This document shows, piece after piece, positions 1-9,321 of a stretch of DNA of 64,000 nt. Numbering within the stretch: the first letter of the stretch is position 1; each line of letters starts with the position of its first letter. This DNA is from DATJGF01 sp035495315 (GTDB taxonomy: Bacteria > Verrucomicrobiota > Verrucomicrobiia > Limisphaerales > UBA8199). The stretch is from NCBI GenBank assembly GCA_035495315.1, contig DATJGF010000229.1, positions 114,022 to 178,021 on the forward strand, in the 5' to 3' direction. The notes under the pieces were generated by a model. That model had not been told where the DNA came from and made no database searches. It saw nothing but the letters and a program-made list of their open reading frames with translations. Made by a program: the position numbers and the translations under genes.

Positions 1-1
1 T

Positions 2-280
2 CATGTCACCCTAACCACCTTAGGCGGCAAATCGGCAACCGTCCCCTTGCCCGATGTGCATCTGAGTGATCTCGGGAAAGGCCCCGACGGGATCACACCC
101 GCCGAATTGGCCAGCCGTGTGCTGCAGGTAATTGAAAAACAGGCCGTGCAGGCCGCCAGTAGCGTCGCGACCGATTTGGCCAAACAAGCGACCGATTTGA
201 CCAAAGACGCCGGCAAGACCGCCACCAGCGCCGCTGAAAAAGCCACGCAGGGGCTCGGCGGCTTATTAAAAAAGAAATAG
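2..280 (+). CDS. C-terminal end of an unidentified protein (cut by window edge)
   Basis: The reading frame is open from the first bases of the window to a TAG stop, so this is the tail of a larger gene whose start lies outside. The visible part has a hydrophobic beta-like stretch, then a motif around PDVHLSDLGKGPDGITPAEL, then an alanine-, lysine- and threonine-rich helical end finishing in KKK. The tail (VATDLAKQATDLTKDAGKTA) looks like an amphipathic helix or coiled coil. The motif recalls the ends of AsmA-like envelope proteins, but too little is visible to assign a family. A TTG at 47 could start a 77-residue ORF, but the upstream in-frame sequence reads as protein of similar character. 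Confidence 0.6.
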   Translation, partial: HVTLTTLGGKSATVPLPDVHLSDLGKGPDGITPAELASRVLQVIEKQAVQAASSVATDLAKQATDLTKDAGKTATSAAEKATQGLGGLLKKK

Positions 281-358
281 TGTTCGCCGAACGGGAAAAT
301 TGTGTTGCAATCTGCCGCATCGCCTGAGTGTAATAGGACAGTTCATTCTTAAGTTCTG

Positions 359-2365
359 ATGCTTCCACCACCCAGGCTGACCACCACTTTACTAGCGACG
401 GCAGTTCCAGCTCTGCTTCTGCTGGGGCTTACCTCGTGTCAAAATCCGCAAACATCCACGCAGAAACCGCCGCCTCCGGCCCGGTACAACGCCACTTACG
501 ATAAAGAGATCAACCATATCATGGAACTGGCCAGCCAGGATCGCTGGGAAGATGCGCAGCGCGAGGTCCAGGCATTGTACCAGCAGGACCCCACAAACCC
601 GACCCTGGCCCGCATTGATACCTGGGTAAATCAGCAGGCCCAACGACGCCGCGCACAGGCGGTCGAAGATAAGATCCGGAGCATCGACGCCAAGAATTCT
701 GTCTTTAGCCCGACCATCCGCAGCCTGGCCACCGAACAAAAGGATCGCGGTTTACCCGCGCGCAAAGATGTGCGCGATGCGGTCGATCGGATCGAAAACA
801 CCCCCTATATCCCCGACACCTACGGCAAGACGATCCACGAGGAAGGACCGCTCTTCGACTTCGAAAGCGCCAAAGGCAGCATGGCAAAAGTCCTCGAGAA
901 AGAGGTCACCATCCACCTGGACAATGTCCTCCTTGAAGTTGTCCTGATAAGGATCAGTCAAAGCGCCGGCGTTAATATCGTCGCGGACAAATCGCTGCCC
1001 GCCCTCAAGCAGGTCTTGAGCATTAACCTCGAAAAAGTCAAACTTGGCGAATTCCTGCGCTACACCGCTCGCAATTATGATCTGCAGTTCCAGGTGGGGC
1101 CCGACCTAATCTGGGTCGTCGACGCCAAAGATCCCAAAAAACTGATGGAAGAAACGCGGTTTTACCGTTTGCGCAAGGGCTTCGTTTTGCCGGCAGAATT
1201 CGGCTCGCCTGAGGCGACCAGGACGAAAACGACAGCCAACAACGTGACCACGGAGACCGAGGTCCAAAAGTTCCAAAAATTTGTTAATGACCAGGCCCCC
1301 GCCTTGCCGTCGATTGAACGCGCGATCACCAACTTATTCACCGGCTCGAAAGCCTTCATCGATTACGAACACAACCTAATCGTCGCGCGCGGCACGCCCG
1401 AACAGCTCGAGGTGATGGAACAAATCATCAAAGAGTTCGACCAGCCTATCCAGCAGGTTCTCATCGAAGCTCGCTTTGTCACCATATCCAAACCCGCCTT
1501 TCTGCAACTGGGTGTGCTCTGGGAAGCCGATCGCACGGGACAAAGTGTCACCGTCCAAAGCACAACCGTGCCCCAGGACTTTACCGGGCTGATTAACGGC
1601 CAGAACTTCCCCAGCGCTATCAATCAAAGCGCCACCATTCCCGGAGTGAATCCCGTTGTCGGCATTGGAATTCAAAATGCCTTCACGAAAGTTTTCGGCG
1701 CCAATAACCTGACGGCGACTATCAGCGCGCTGGAACAGAGCGGCGAAAGTCAGACGCTCAGCGCGCCGCGCCTGACGGTGCTCAATAATCGTCCCGCGAT
1801 AATCAGCGACGGCAATGTGCAATACTATTATGAGGAATACACCGTCGCCTCGACCGTGCAGCAATATTACACCTCCTCGAGCTGGGTTCCCAGCGGCAAG
1901 CCGACAAAGATCACCGCCGGAGCCGTGTTGCACGTGCTCGCCAGCATCAGCGGAGACGGCAAGAGCATCGTCCTGGCGCTCAACCCGGTGGTCAACACGG
2001 ATGTGCAACTGGTGAAATACGCGACCCTCAGCCAGTACGGCGTCGGGACCAACGTCCAGAGCACCTTTGATATCAAACTGCCGCAATACCGCACCGAGGA
2101 AATTGCGACCCGTGTTTCTGTCAAGTCCGGCGAGACGGTCGTCATGGGCGGAGTGTTGGAGCGGGATCGTACCACGTTGGTCGAATCGGTGCCGGTCCTT
2201 GGCGATATACCAATCCTGGGAGCGTTGTTCCGGCGGCGCACCGAATCCGACGTTCCCCGGTACCTGCTTATTTTTGTCACTGCGACCATCGTTAAGGATA
2301 CCGGCGAGTTCCTGGTTTACGACGACACGACCGCTCGCACCAATTCGGTGGTCCCGCCGAAATGA
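359..2365 (+). CDS. Secretin of a type IV pilus / type II secretion system (PilQ/GspD-like lipoprotein)
   Basis: Outer-membrane secretin, expected to form the channel through which a pilus or secreted substrate leaves. The 668-residue protein begins with a hydrophobic segment ending in a lipobox (LTSC, Cys27), so it is probably a lipoprotein. Residues ~45-115 look like a TPR-type helical region, ~180-260 resemble an N1-type secretin domain (DNVLLEVVLIRISQSAGVNI), and the C-terminal half has the secretin core with VPVLGDIPILGALF followed by RYLLIFVTATIV. It is first in a five-gene run (secretin, PilM/N, PilO-like, PilP-like, ATPase). In Akkermansia the Amuc_1098-1102 region has the same kinds of gene (established knowledge); equivalence is inferred. 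Start is ATG. Confidence 0.9.
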   Translation: MLPPPRLTTTLLATAVPALLLLGLTSCQNPQTSTQKPPPPARYNATYDKEINHIMELASQDRWEDAQREVQALYQQDPTNPTLARIDTWVNQQAQRRRAQAVEDKIRSIDAKNSVFSPTIRSLATEQKDRGLPARKDVRDAVDRIENTPYIPDTYGKTIHEEGPLFDFESAKGSMAKVLEKEVTIHLDNVLLEVVLIRISQSAGVNIVADKSLPALKQVLSINLEKVKLGEFLRYTARNYDLQFQVGPDLIWVVDAKDPKKLMEETRFYRLRKGFVLPAEFGSPEATRTKTTANNVTTETEVQKFQKFVNDQAPALPSIERAITNLFTGSKAFIDYEHNLIVARGTPEQLEVMEQIIKEFDQPIQQVLIEARFVTISKPAFLQLGVLWEADRTGQSVTVQSTTVPQDFTGLINGQNFPSAINQSATIPGVNPVVGIGIQNAFTKVFGANNLTATISALEQSGESQTLSAPRLTVLNNRPAIISDGNVQYYYEEYTVASTVQQYYTSSSWVPSGKPTKITAGAVLHVLASISGDGKSIVLALNPVVNTDVQLVKYATLSQYGVGTNVQSTFDIKLPQYRTEEIATRVSVKSGETVVMGGVLERDRTTLVESVPVLGDIPILGALFRRRTESDVPRYLLIFVTATIVKDTGEFLVYDDTTARTNSVVPPK

Positions 2366-2432
2366 GCCTTCGCCCGCTTGCCGTGTCGTTTAAAGCGTCG
2401 TTCCAACCTAGTCTGTTTTCGTTTGTTTGATC

Positions 2433-4292
2433 ATGCGCACGCAGCCCAAAATCGACCGCATGCGCCCCCCGGTGCGCCGCGTCCTGGCTGTCGATGGCGG
2501 CAACCGCCGACTCAAGTTGCTGCTGGCCGAAAGCGACTTCGGCCGATTCCGCCTGCTGCAGCAAGACATGTTGGATCTGCAAGCCGAAGGACTGGTTTCA
2601 CCGGAAGAGCTTAAGACTCACCTGCAACAATTGCTGAAGGCTTACGGGCGGCCGCCTTTGGCATTGACCCTGCCACAGCACGTTGCGATTTCCCAGGTTA
2701 TCGACCTGCCTCAAACGGCAGAAAGCGATGTTGAAAAACTGATTGCAGAGGAAAGCGTCAAACTTGGAGGGGTCACCGATAGCCGAATCATTTACGATTT
2801 TGTTCGCATTGAGACACCGTCCTACCGCCAGCAATACTGGGTGACCATCTGTCAGGAGGGCGATGTTCGCGATCGCATTCTGAAACTCGGAGTCGAGAAA
2901 GAAGAGATTTGCGAGATCACCACCGTTGCCAACGCCCTTGTCGCCGCATACCGCGCCTCGGCTCCAGATTCCGGCCGCGCGATTCTCGTCCATTGCGGCG
3001 CTCAGACCACCGTTCTGGTCGTCCTCCTGGCCGGCCAGGGCGCCTTTGCCACCAGTTTCCACATGGGAGGAGATTTCCTCACCCGGGCATTGGCCCGCCT
3101 GCATGACTGCTCGGAAGAGGCGGCCGAAACGCTCAAACGCGACAAGAACTTCCTGACCGGGCCGCAAGCCTCAGGCGAATTTATTGCAGTCGTGGAAGGT
3201 TGGGCGGCGGAACTTAAACGCCAATTAAATGAATGGTTCCAAGCTAATCCGACGCTGGTCGCAGAAGTCGCCACTTTCAAGCTGGTCGCCAGCGGTGGTG
3301 GCTTTGAAATGCCCGGGCTGCTGCCGTTTCTCAAGAGCCACGCCGAACTATCCTTTCAGCCCTGGCCGCGCGAGACCCAACCCGACGCGGTGGCGCCGGG
3401 AAAAGGTTTCGAAGTCGCTTTCGGCACAGCGCTGCAGGCGCTCGGTTACAGTCCCCAACCGGTTTCGTTGTTGCCTGAGGATTACCGATTGGCGTGGCGC
3501 AAGCGCCTGGGACGTCAACGGATCGAGGTGGCCAGCGCGGTGCTGGTCGCGCTTTGTGCGTTGCTCCTGGGGATGGGCACATGGCATAAACTCTCGCTGA
3601 TTAGCACTAAGAAAGCATTGTTGGACAAAGTGCGTGCCGGTCAACGCGCCTTCGACGAAAACGAATCGTTAACTGAGGATCTGCTGAACGAATATGAGAA
3701 CTTGCGGCCACTGTGCGCGGCGCAGCAAAGCACGCTCGACACGCTAAAAACCGTCGCCTTGTTGGAGCAATCCCGCAGCAATCGACCGCTGTGGTACGTG
3801 CTGATCGCCGACCAGCAAAGCTACTTCACCATGCCTCCCGCCCTCTTATCGACGAATCGTCCGGCAAAAACCAACCTGATCGGCGCCGCCCTCGAAGCCG
3901 CCCGCGCCACACCCCTCGGGTTGCGACCTTTCCCCTCTGTCCTGACCAACAGCTCTCCCGCTCGACCAGGGTTGATCGCCGAGCTCTGCGTGCCGGGCGA
4001 TTCCGAAACTACCAGGCAAGCCCTAAGTGAATTGGTCAATAATCTGAAACAGCAACTGCTGTTCTCCAAAGTCGATTTGCTCTCTGACGATCTCCGGCGA
4101 AGTCTGGCCGACCCCAAGGTAACTGTGCCGGATCGCTATTTTGTCCTGTCACTGGATTTCGCCCAAACTGACTTTCAGCAGCCCATCCGGTATAAGAAAA
4201 CCACCGGCTCGGACGTGTTGCGGCCGAACAAACGCCCGAATCGGACCAGTTCAACCCCAGAGGTTGACCCAGGTATGTCGCAGATTCCCTGA
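2433..4292 (+). CDS. PilM-like actin-fold protein fused to a PilN-like membrane domain
   Basis: Inner-membrane platform component of the pilus/secretion machine. Residues ~15-340 match PilM: an ATPase/actin-fold start (RRVLAVDGGNRRLKLLL), ALTLPQHVAISQVIDLP, and a second nucleotide-binding stretch (LVHCGAQTTVLVVLL). PilM normally ends near residue 350 and PilN begins with an (N)LLP motif before a membrane helix. Here SLLPEDYRLAWRKR at ~343 leads straight into one helix at ~365-385 and a ~230-residue periplasmic part, so PilM and PilN appear joined in one 619-residue chain. ATG at 2433 was chosen over a TTG two codons upstream; another ATG at 2460 is possible. The C-terminal tail is rich in Thr, Ser and Pro. 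Confidence 0.85.
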   Translation: MRTQPKIDRMRPPVRRVLAVDGGNRRLKLLLAESDFGRFRLLQQDMLDLQAEGLVSPEELKTHLQQLLKAYGRPPLALTLPQHVAISQVIDLPQTAESDVEKLIAEESVKLGGVTDSRIIYDFVRIETPSYRQQYWVTICQEGDVRDRILKLGVEKEEICEITTVANALVAAYRASAPDSGRAILVHCGAQTTVLVVLLAGQGAFATSFHMGGDFLTRALARLHDCSEEAAETLKRDKNFLTGPQASGEFIAVVEGWAAELKRQLNEWFQANPTLVAEVATFKLVASGGGFEMPGLLPFLKSHAELSFQPWPRETQPDAVAPGKGFEVAFGTALQALGYSPQPVSLLPEDYRLAWRKRLGRQRIEVASAVLVALCALLLGMGTWHKLSLISTKKALLDKVRAGQRAFDENESLTEDLLNEYENLRPLCAAQQSTLDTLKTVALLEQSRSNRPLWYVLIADQQSYFTMPPALLSTNRPAKTNLIGAALEAARATPLGLRPFPSVLTNSSPARPGLIAELCVPGDSETTRQALSELVNNLKQQLLFSKVDLLSDDLRRSLADPKVTVPDRYFVLSLDFAQTDFQQPIRYKKTTGSDVLRPNKRPNRTSSTPEVDPGMSQIP

Positions 4293-4351
4293 GCGCCTGT
4301 GCCTTGAACAAAAACGCAGTGAAGGAACGAAATAAAAAATAAAAATCCTGA

Positions 4352-5170
4352 ATGGCTTCTTTTAAGGAGATACGACGCCGGTGCTTGCTCCCGTTAGCGG
4401 GGCTTGCATTGGGCTTGTTTTATCTTCTGGGTTTCATGCCCCTCGCCCATGAAGCCGCCAGCCTGGACGCGCCCTTGAGTGCCGCGTGGCGCAAATTGGC
4501 CGCCTCCATGGGCCAGACCAACGTCTTGACGATTGATTTCCTGCACCTGACCAACCAACTTCACGAGACTCGCCAAGCCCTAACCATCCTCGAAGATACA
4601 AAGAAAAAAGCCGCCGCACGCCTGGAAGTTGCTCCGGAATTGAAGGCAAGGCTCAACGACCCTTTCCAATTGGTCGATTTCCAAAACGAACGCAGCAAAA
4701 AGATGGATGAATTGGATCGGCTTGCCCGGGAGCGAAAAATCACGATCGAGCCGGCTGTCTTCGCAGGATTCCCGGAGCACACTGTTGAAACAAGAGATCC
4801 GTCGCTGCTCTGGGCAGCCCTGGCGATGAGCGATGAGCTGCTTTCAACCGCCGTCGCCTGCAAGGTCAGCGCGATTCATTCGCTGGAAGTAAATCTCGAT
4901 CTGACTAATTCCGTCCCGTCCGAGCCGGCTCGGCGCTGGACCCAGATACCGGTTCAAATCGAGTTTACCGCCACCGGAAACAATGCCATTAAGGTGATCC
5001 AAAGCCTGCCGCTGCGGGCCGATGAGTTGCGAGCGGCTGGCCTTCCGGAGGCTCCGGCGGAAAAAACGCCGCTTCTGGTCGATCGCCTGGTCGTCCGCAA
5101 AGAATCGCCCGAAAAACTAGACGAGGTTCGAGTCTGGCTGCAGGCTGTCGCCTTCGTTCTTCGGGAATAA
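4352..5170 (+). CDS. PilO-like inner-membrane alignment protein
   Basis: Probable periplasmic alignment subunit linking the PilM/N platform to the secretin. The 272-residue protein has a short basic N-terminus (KEIRRRC), one membrane helix (~residues 11-32) and a long helical, charged region (~60-130, LHETRQALTILEDTKKKAAA) likely to be a coiled coil, followed by an alpha/beta domain. This is the PilO/GspM plan, and its size and position match the Akkermansia Amuc_1100 type of protein (family knowledge; homology inferred from layout, since the sequence is divergent). It lies 59 bases after the PilM/N gene and one base before the next start, so it is probably in one transcript with them. Confidence 0.7.
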   Translation: MASFKEIRRRCLLPLAGLALGLFYLLGFMPLAHEAASLDAPLSAAWRKLAASMGQTNVLTIDFLHLTNQLHETRQALTILEDTKKKAAARLEVAPELKARLNDPFQLVDFQNERSKKMDELDRLARERKITIEPAVFAGFPEHTVETRDPSLLWAALAMSDELLSTAVACKVSAIHSLEVNLDLTNSVPSEPARRWTQIPVQIEFTATGNNAIKVIQSLPLRADELRAAGLPEAPAEKTPLLVDRLVVRKESPEKLDEVRVWLQAVAFVLRE

Positions 5171-5171
5171 T

Positions 5172-5696
5172 ATGTCGAGCACGCTTGTTCAAATCCTCCG
5201 CGGCCGCCCCTTCGCGGTTGGTGTGCATGTCAGCCTTTGGTTGCTGCTTGGCCTGGTTATGTTCAAGGTCGGCGGCAAAGCGCCGGATTTCCGCGATTCC
5301 GACTCCTTCTCAGCGCCGCCGCAAAACCTGGCGCCGGTGACCACGCTGGGTTCACTGTTTGCCTCGGTCCAATGGCCTACTTCCGCCTCTGGCGAAGGCC
5401 CCAGCCCATTTTTCACGCGGTACTTCGTGCCAGTGCCTTCCCCGGAGCCGCCCCCGCCTACCACGCGTAAAATCGAAGTGACCTACCAAGGTTATTTCCA
5501 GGCCGAAGGCAGCCCGAAAACAGCGATCCTCAAGGTGGGCGATACGTTTGTAGCGGCAGCTGTCGGGTCGGCGCTCGAGACCAACTATTTTGTCGCCGAT
5601 GCCACGATGCAGACTCTGACATTGACCAATCAGGCAGCCCAGACGACTCTTCTGCCATTGAATTCGAAAAAGGAAATTGAAGTCCCGATTAAGTGA
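5172..5696 (+). CDS. PilP/GspC-like inner-membrane protein
   Basis: Small bitopic membrane protein of 174 residues: a cytoplasmic N-terminus, one membrane helix (~17-35, VGVHVSLWLLLGLVMF), a proline-rich linker (SPEPPPPTT at ~93-101) and a compact beta domain (~105-174) with the pattern EVTYQGYFQAEGSPKTAIL...GDTF. This is how GspC HR and PilP domains look: they touch the secretin's N-domains from the inner membrane. No one family is clearly matched, so the assignment rests on topology and position. It starts one base after the PilO-like stop, and its TGA overlaps a GTG of the ATPase frame. Confidence 0.65.
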   Translation: MSSTLVQILRGRPFAVGVHVSLWLLLGLVMFKVGGKAPDFRDSDSFSAPPQNLAPVTTLGSLFASVQWPTSASGEGPSPFFTRYFVPVPSPEPPPPTTRKIEVTYQGYFQAEGSPKTAILKVGDTFVAAAVGSALETNYFVADATMQTLTLTNQAAQTTLLPLNSKKEIEVPIK

Positions 5697-5701
5697 ATCC
5701 A

Positions 5702-7435
5702 ATGTCGACCACGCCGGTCAAAGAAACAGGAGACCTGTTGTTGGAAGAGGGCAAGTTGACCCAACAGCAGCTGGAACAGGTGCGTCGGCGCCAGCAACGG
5801 CTCAATTTGCCGCAGTATCGGGCGATCGTTGATCTCAATTTCGCGTCTGAGGAAGACACCTGGCGTGCCCTGGCCAAAGCCAACCACCTCGAGTTCGTAG
5901 ATCCCCTCGCGATCGAACTTAAGCGTGAGACACTCGAGTTGGTGCCGATCAAAATCATTTTTCATTACCGCTTGCTGCCCCTCGGCCTGGAAGATGATTG
6001 CCTGATACTGGCGTTTAGCGAACCGCCTCGTCAGATGGAACAGGGCAACCTGCGCCTGCTTATAGGCAAACGGTTCCGGATCGTCCTCGCCACCCCCAGC
6101 GCGATTCACGCCATCATCAAAAAACATTTTGGCCTCGGCGCGGAAACGATTCAAAAATTGCGTGAAGAACGCGGTGGAACCGAGATCAGCCAGGAGATCG
6201 TCTTCGATGTGCAGGGCAAAGAAACCGACTCAGCGCTCGAAGCAACCGTCTCGGCGTTTGTCGATCAAATCCTGCAGGAAGCATTGCGGTTGAATGCGAC
6301 CGACGTTCATCTGGAACCGTATGCGAATGCAATCCGGCTGCGCTATCGAGTCGATGGCATTCTCGAAAGCGTTCCTGTCCCCGTCGACATGCGGCACCTG
6401 CATTCGGCGGTCGTGTCGCGCCTCAAAATCATGGCGGGTCTGAACATCGCCGAGAAACGGCTACCGCATGACGGCCGGATCGCGATGAAAACCGCCAACG
6501 AGGAATACGACTTGCGGGTCTCGATTGTGCCGACCAAATACGGAGAAGGTGTCTGCCTCCGCATCCTGGGCCGTCAAAGCCTCTTTCTGGACCTTGGCCA
6601 ACTCGGGATGGAACCGAATCAGGAGGCCATTTTCGCACAATTGACGCAATTGCCACAAGGCCTTGTCCTGCTGACCGGCCCCACCGGTAGCGGCAAAACC
6701 ACCACACTTTATACCGCGCTGGCGCAAGCCAACGACGAGGAGCGCAAGATCATTACGTTCGAAGATCCCATCGAATATCAACTCGAAGGCACGGTGCAGA
6801 TCCAGGTACGGGACCAAATTGGGCTCACCTTCGCGACCGGCTTGCGTTCCGTTTTAAGGCACGACCCCGATGTCGTCTTGATCGGCGAGATCCGGGATTT
6901 TGAAACCGCTGAGATCGCCGTCCGCGCTGCCCAGACGGGTCACCTGGTCTTCTCAACCCTCCACACTAATGACAGCATCAGTGCAGTCACCCGCTTGCTC
7001 GAAATGCGAATCGAGTCCTACCTGATTGCCGCTTCCCTCGTCTGCAGCATCTCCCAACGCCTCGCCCGCCGGATTTGCCGCCATTGCGCTCAGGAGGATC
7101 GCGATATTACGCCGGAGACTCGCGAGGAAATGGCCGCCGCTCTGAACCTCCCGCCGGACCAGGTAAAAGCCTGGAAAGGAGTCGGCTGCGTCGAATGCAA
7201 TCAAAAAGGGCATCGAGGGCGCGTAGCGATTTACGAGTTTTTCCTTGTTAACGAAGCCCTCGCCGACCGGATTCAGCCTGAGCTAAAAACCGGGGAACTT
7301 CGTGGCGCAGCGCGAAAGCTCGGCTGGCGCTCATTGCGAGAGATGGCGTGGTTGAAAGTGCAGCGAGGATTGATTCCCATCAGCGAGCAGGACCGCTGGA
7401 CCCGGCTGATAGACCCGAGTGCGTTGACGCGTTAG
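5702..7435 (+). CDS. PilB/GspE-type secretion ATPase
   Basis: Hexameric cytoplasmic ATPase that powers pilus extension or pseudopilus assembly. Residues ~1-150 are an MshEN/GspE-N domain. The ATPase core has a Walker A (GPTGSGKTTT, ~325-335), an Asp-box (ITFEDPIEY), a Walker B-like VLIGEIRD and a His-box (TGHLVFSTLHTNDS). The C-terminal part keeps the four zinc-binding cysteines typical of PilB/GspE (CRHC and CVEC). ATG at 5702 was chosen; an in-frame GTG at 5693 overlaps the upstream stop and would add three residues. No PilC/GspF, PilT or pilin gene follows, so the rest of the machine is elsewhere. Confidence 0.93.
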   Translation: MSTTPVKETGDLLLEEGKLTQQQLEQVRRRQQRLNLPQYRAIVDLNFASEEDTWRALAKANHLEFVDPLAIELKRETLELVPIKIIFHYRLLPLGLEDDCLILAFSEPPRQMEQGNLRLLIGKRFRIVLATPSAIHAIIKKHFGLGAETIQKLREERGGTEISQEIVFDVQGKETDSALEATVSAFVDQILQEALRLNATDVHLEPYANAIRLRYRVDGILESVPVPVDMRHLHSAVVSRLKIMAGLNIAEKRLPHDGRIAMKTANEEYDLRVSIVPTKYGEGVCLRILGRQSLFLDLGQLGMEPNQEAIFAQLTQLPQGLVLLTGPTGSGKTTTLYTALAQANDEERKIITFEDPIEYQLEGTVQIQVRDQIGLTFATGLRSVLRHDPDVVLIGEIRDFETAEIAVRAAQTGHLVFSTLHTNDSISAVTRLLEMRIESYLIAASLVCSISQRLARRICRHCAQEDRDITPETREEMAAALNLPPDQVKAWKGVGCVECNQKGHRGRVAIYEFFLVNEALADRIQPELKTGELRGAARKLGWRSLREMAWLKVQRGLIPISEQDRWTRLIDPSALTR

Positions 7436-7440
7436 TCTAG

Positions 7441-7572
7441 AACGTGAAACGTTAAAGCCTTAAAAGGTGAAAACGTTAGAACGTTAAAAAGGGCGGAGAA
7501 TTTATCGTAAGTTTGGAAACTGCGTGGAGATCCACGTTTTAACGTTCTAACGCCTTAACGTTTTAACGTGTT
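7441..7572. repeat. AACGTT-rich inverted repeat between convergent genes
   Basis: The gap between the ATPase and rpmB is made of AACGTT-type repeats. A perfect 16-bp inverted repeat (CGTTAGAACGTTAAAA at 7474-7489, partner 7537-7552) encloses a 47-base loop holding a small hairpin (CGTGGA/TCCACG around 7523-7536). More AACGTT copies flank both arms. It sits exactly between two convergent stop codons, so it may act as a two-way terminator. It also looks like a dispersed repeat family. Confidence 0.75.
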
Positions 7573-7844
7573 TACGATTTGCTCTTGGCCGCTTCTTCCT
7601 TTTTCCACGTGCGCTTCGGCGCCTTGATGACCAGCCCCTTCTTGATTGCGGCCGTCGAAACGCGCACATAACGCACCTCGCCGTCGATGACGGCCTTGAC
7701 CCGCTGAAGGTTGGGAAAGAAGCGCCGTTTCGTGATCGCCGTCACGTGAGTACCGATACCGCCACTTTTCTTGGATTTACCACTGCGCCAGATGATACTG
7801 CCCTTCATCGGACGTTTGCCGGTCAATTCACAAATTCGCGCCAT
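7572..7844 (-). CDS. rpmB: 50S ribosomal protein L28
   Basis: Structural protein of the large ribosomal subunit. The 90-residue product has the family signature MARICELTGKRPMKGSIIW near the start, the THVTAITKRRFFPNLQRV core, and a lysine-rich end (APKRTWKKEEAAKSKS). The open frame extends 18 codons upstream, but ATG at 7844 gives the normal L28 N-terminus and has an AGGAT ahead of it. L33, often next to L28, is not here. The gene stands alone, divergent from the DUF1015 gene and convergent with the pilus ATPase. Confidence 0.95.
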   Translation of the reverse strand: MARICELTGKRPMKGSIIWRSGKSKKSGGIGTHVTAITKRRFFPNLQRVKAVIDGEVRYVRVSTAAIKKGLVIKAPKRTWKKEEAAKSKS

Positions 7845-8062
7845 ATAAGATCCTGTAAAAGAGGGCGGGAAAATACGCCAGGGAGTGACCTGTCGCAAGC
7901 ATTAATTCGATGCAGTTCTGGCAAACTCGCGAGAAAAGGCCCAAAAATCCCCATGATCGTGCATTTTTCGCACTCACTTTGATTGGCAACCAACAACCCA
8001 TCGCACCGCAGCCTCAGTTTCCTCGTGCCTTCCCAAAAGACTTGGCTATCTTGCCTCGCTTC

Positions 8063-9286
8063 ATGGCTACTGTTAAACCGTTTACTGCGCTGCGACCACG
8101 ACCCGACCTCGCTGCTCAAATCTGTGAACTGCCCTATGATGTGATGTCTTCCGAGGAGGCTCGAATCCTCGCACAGGGCAATCCGCTCAGCTTTTTGCAT
8201 GTCAGCAAGCCCGAGATCGATTTGCCGCCGGGAACGGACCTCTACTCTCCTGAGGTGTATGCCACCGGCAAAGAGAATTTTGGCCGCCTCATTGGTCAAG
8301 GCGCTTTGCGGCAGGATTCTGAACCTTGCATTTACCTGTATCGTCAAATCATGGGAAATCACCAGCAGGTCGGGCTAGTGGCGGTTGCCAGTTGCCAGGA
8401 ATATTTGCAGGGCGTCATCAAAAAGCACGAGTTCACCCGGCCCGATAAAGAGGACGACCGGGTGCGCCACATCGAAACACTGAACTCGCAGACCGGGCCG
8501 GTATTCCTGGTTTATCGATCCAGCTCAGAGCTCACTCAGCTGCTCAAGAAAAGCATCGAGCAGCAACCGGATATAGATTTCACCGCAGTTGATGGCGTGC
8601 GCCATTCCGCCTGGGTAATTCGCCAGCCAGATGTAACCGCTTCAATTCAAGCGCAGTTCGGAAGGATGCCCGCGCTTTACATCGCCGATGGCCACCACCG
8701 CTGCGCCGCCGCCGCTCGCGTATTTCAAACACGAAAGGGCACTGGAACCAGTGGTTTCTTTCTGTCGGTGATCTTTCCCCATGACCAGGTACAAATCCTG
8801 CCCTACAACCGCGTCCTGAAAGATCTGAATGGGCTCTCCGCAGCCCAGTTGCTGGAGAAACTCGACGGCGTATTTATTTTACAATCGGCAGGCTCAGGTG
8901 GGGCACCCGCGCCAAAACGACAACATGAGCTTGGGCTTTACCTCGACGGCAAATGGCACACGTTGCATTTCCGCCCGCGCTTTACGGCCACTTCAGACCC
9001 GATAGAAAAATTAGATGTGACCCTGCTGCAAAAGTATGTTTTGGATCCGATTTTCGGCATTGATGACCCACGCACCAGCAAGCGGTTGAATTTTGTCGGC
9101 GGCATTCGCGGAGTGACGGAGCTCGAGAAACTGGTGAACAGCGGCGAATACGCCTGCGCCTTTGCCATGTGCCCAACCAGCATCGAAGAGTTGATGACGA
9201 TCGCCGACGCGGGAGGAATTATGCCCCCCAAGAGCACCTGGTTCGAGCCTAAGCTGCGAGACGCGATGTTTTGCCATATGATCTGA
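8063..9286 (+). CDS. DUF1015 family protein
   Basis: Member of DUF1015, a widespread family of unknown biochemical role. The 407-residue product (ATG 8063) begins MATVKPFTALRPRPDLAAQI, followed by the typical ELPYDVMSSEEAR, RHIETLNSQTGPVFLVY and the conserved YIADGHHRCAAAARV at ~210-225. Length and motif order are normal for the family. The longer open frame reaching back to 7910 is rejected because the family N-terminus begins at 8063. It is monocistronic here, divergent from rpmB. In some bacteria DUF1015 genes lie near serine-biosynthesis genes, but nothing here supports that link. Confidence 0.92.
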   Translation: MATVKPFTALRPRPDLAAQICELPYDVMSSEEARILAQGNPLSFLHVSKPEIDLPPGTDLYSPEVYATGKENFGRLIGQGALRQDSEPCIYLYRQIMGNHQQVGLVAVASCQEYLQGVIKKHEFTRPDKEDDRVRHIETLNSQTGPVFLVYRSSSELTQLLKKSIEQQPDIDFTAVDGVRHSAWVIRQPDVTASIQAQFGRMPALYIADGHHRCAAAARVFQTRKGTGTSGFFLSVIFPHDQVQILPYNRVLKDLNGLSAAQLLEKLDGVFILQSAGSGGAPAPKRQHELGLYLDGKWHTLHFRPRFTATSDPIEKLDVTLLQKYVLDPIFGIDDPRTSKRLNFVGGIRGVTELEKLVNSGEYACAFAMCPTSIEELMTIADAGGIMPPKSTWFEPKLRDAMFCHMI

Positions 9287-9321
9287 TCCGGGTCTGGAGT
9301 TTAGACATCAAGCTCGTTCGG

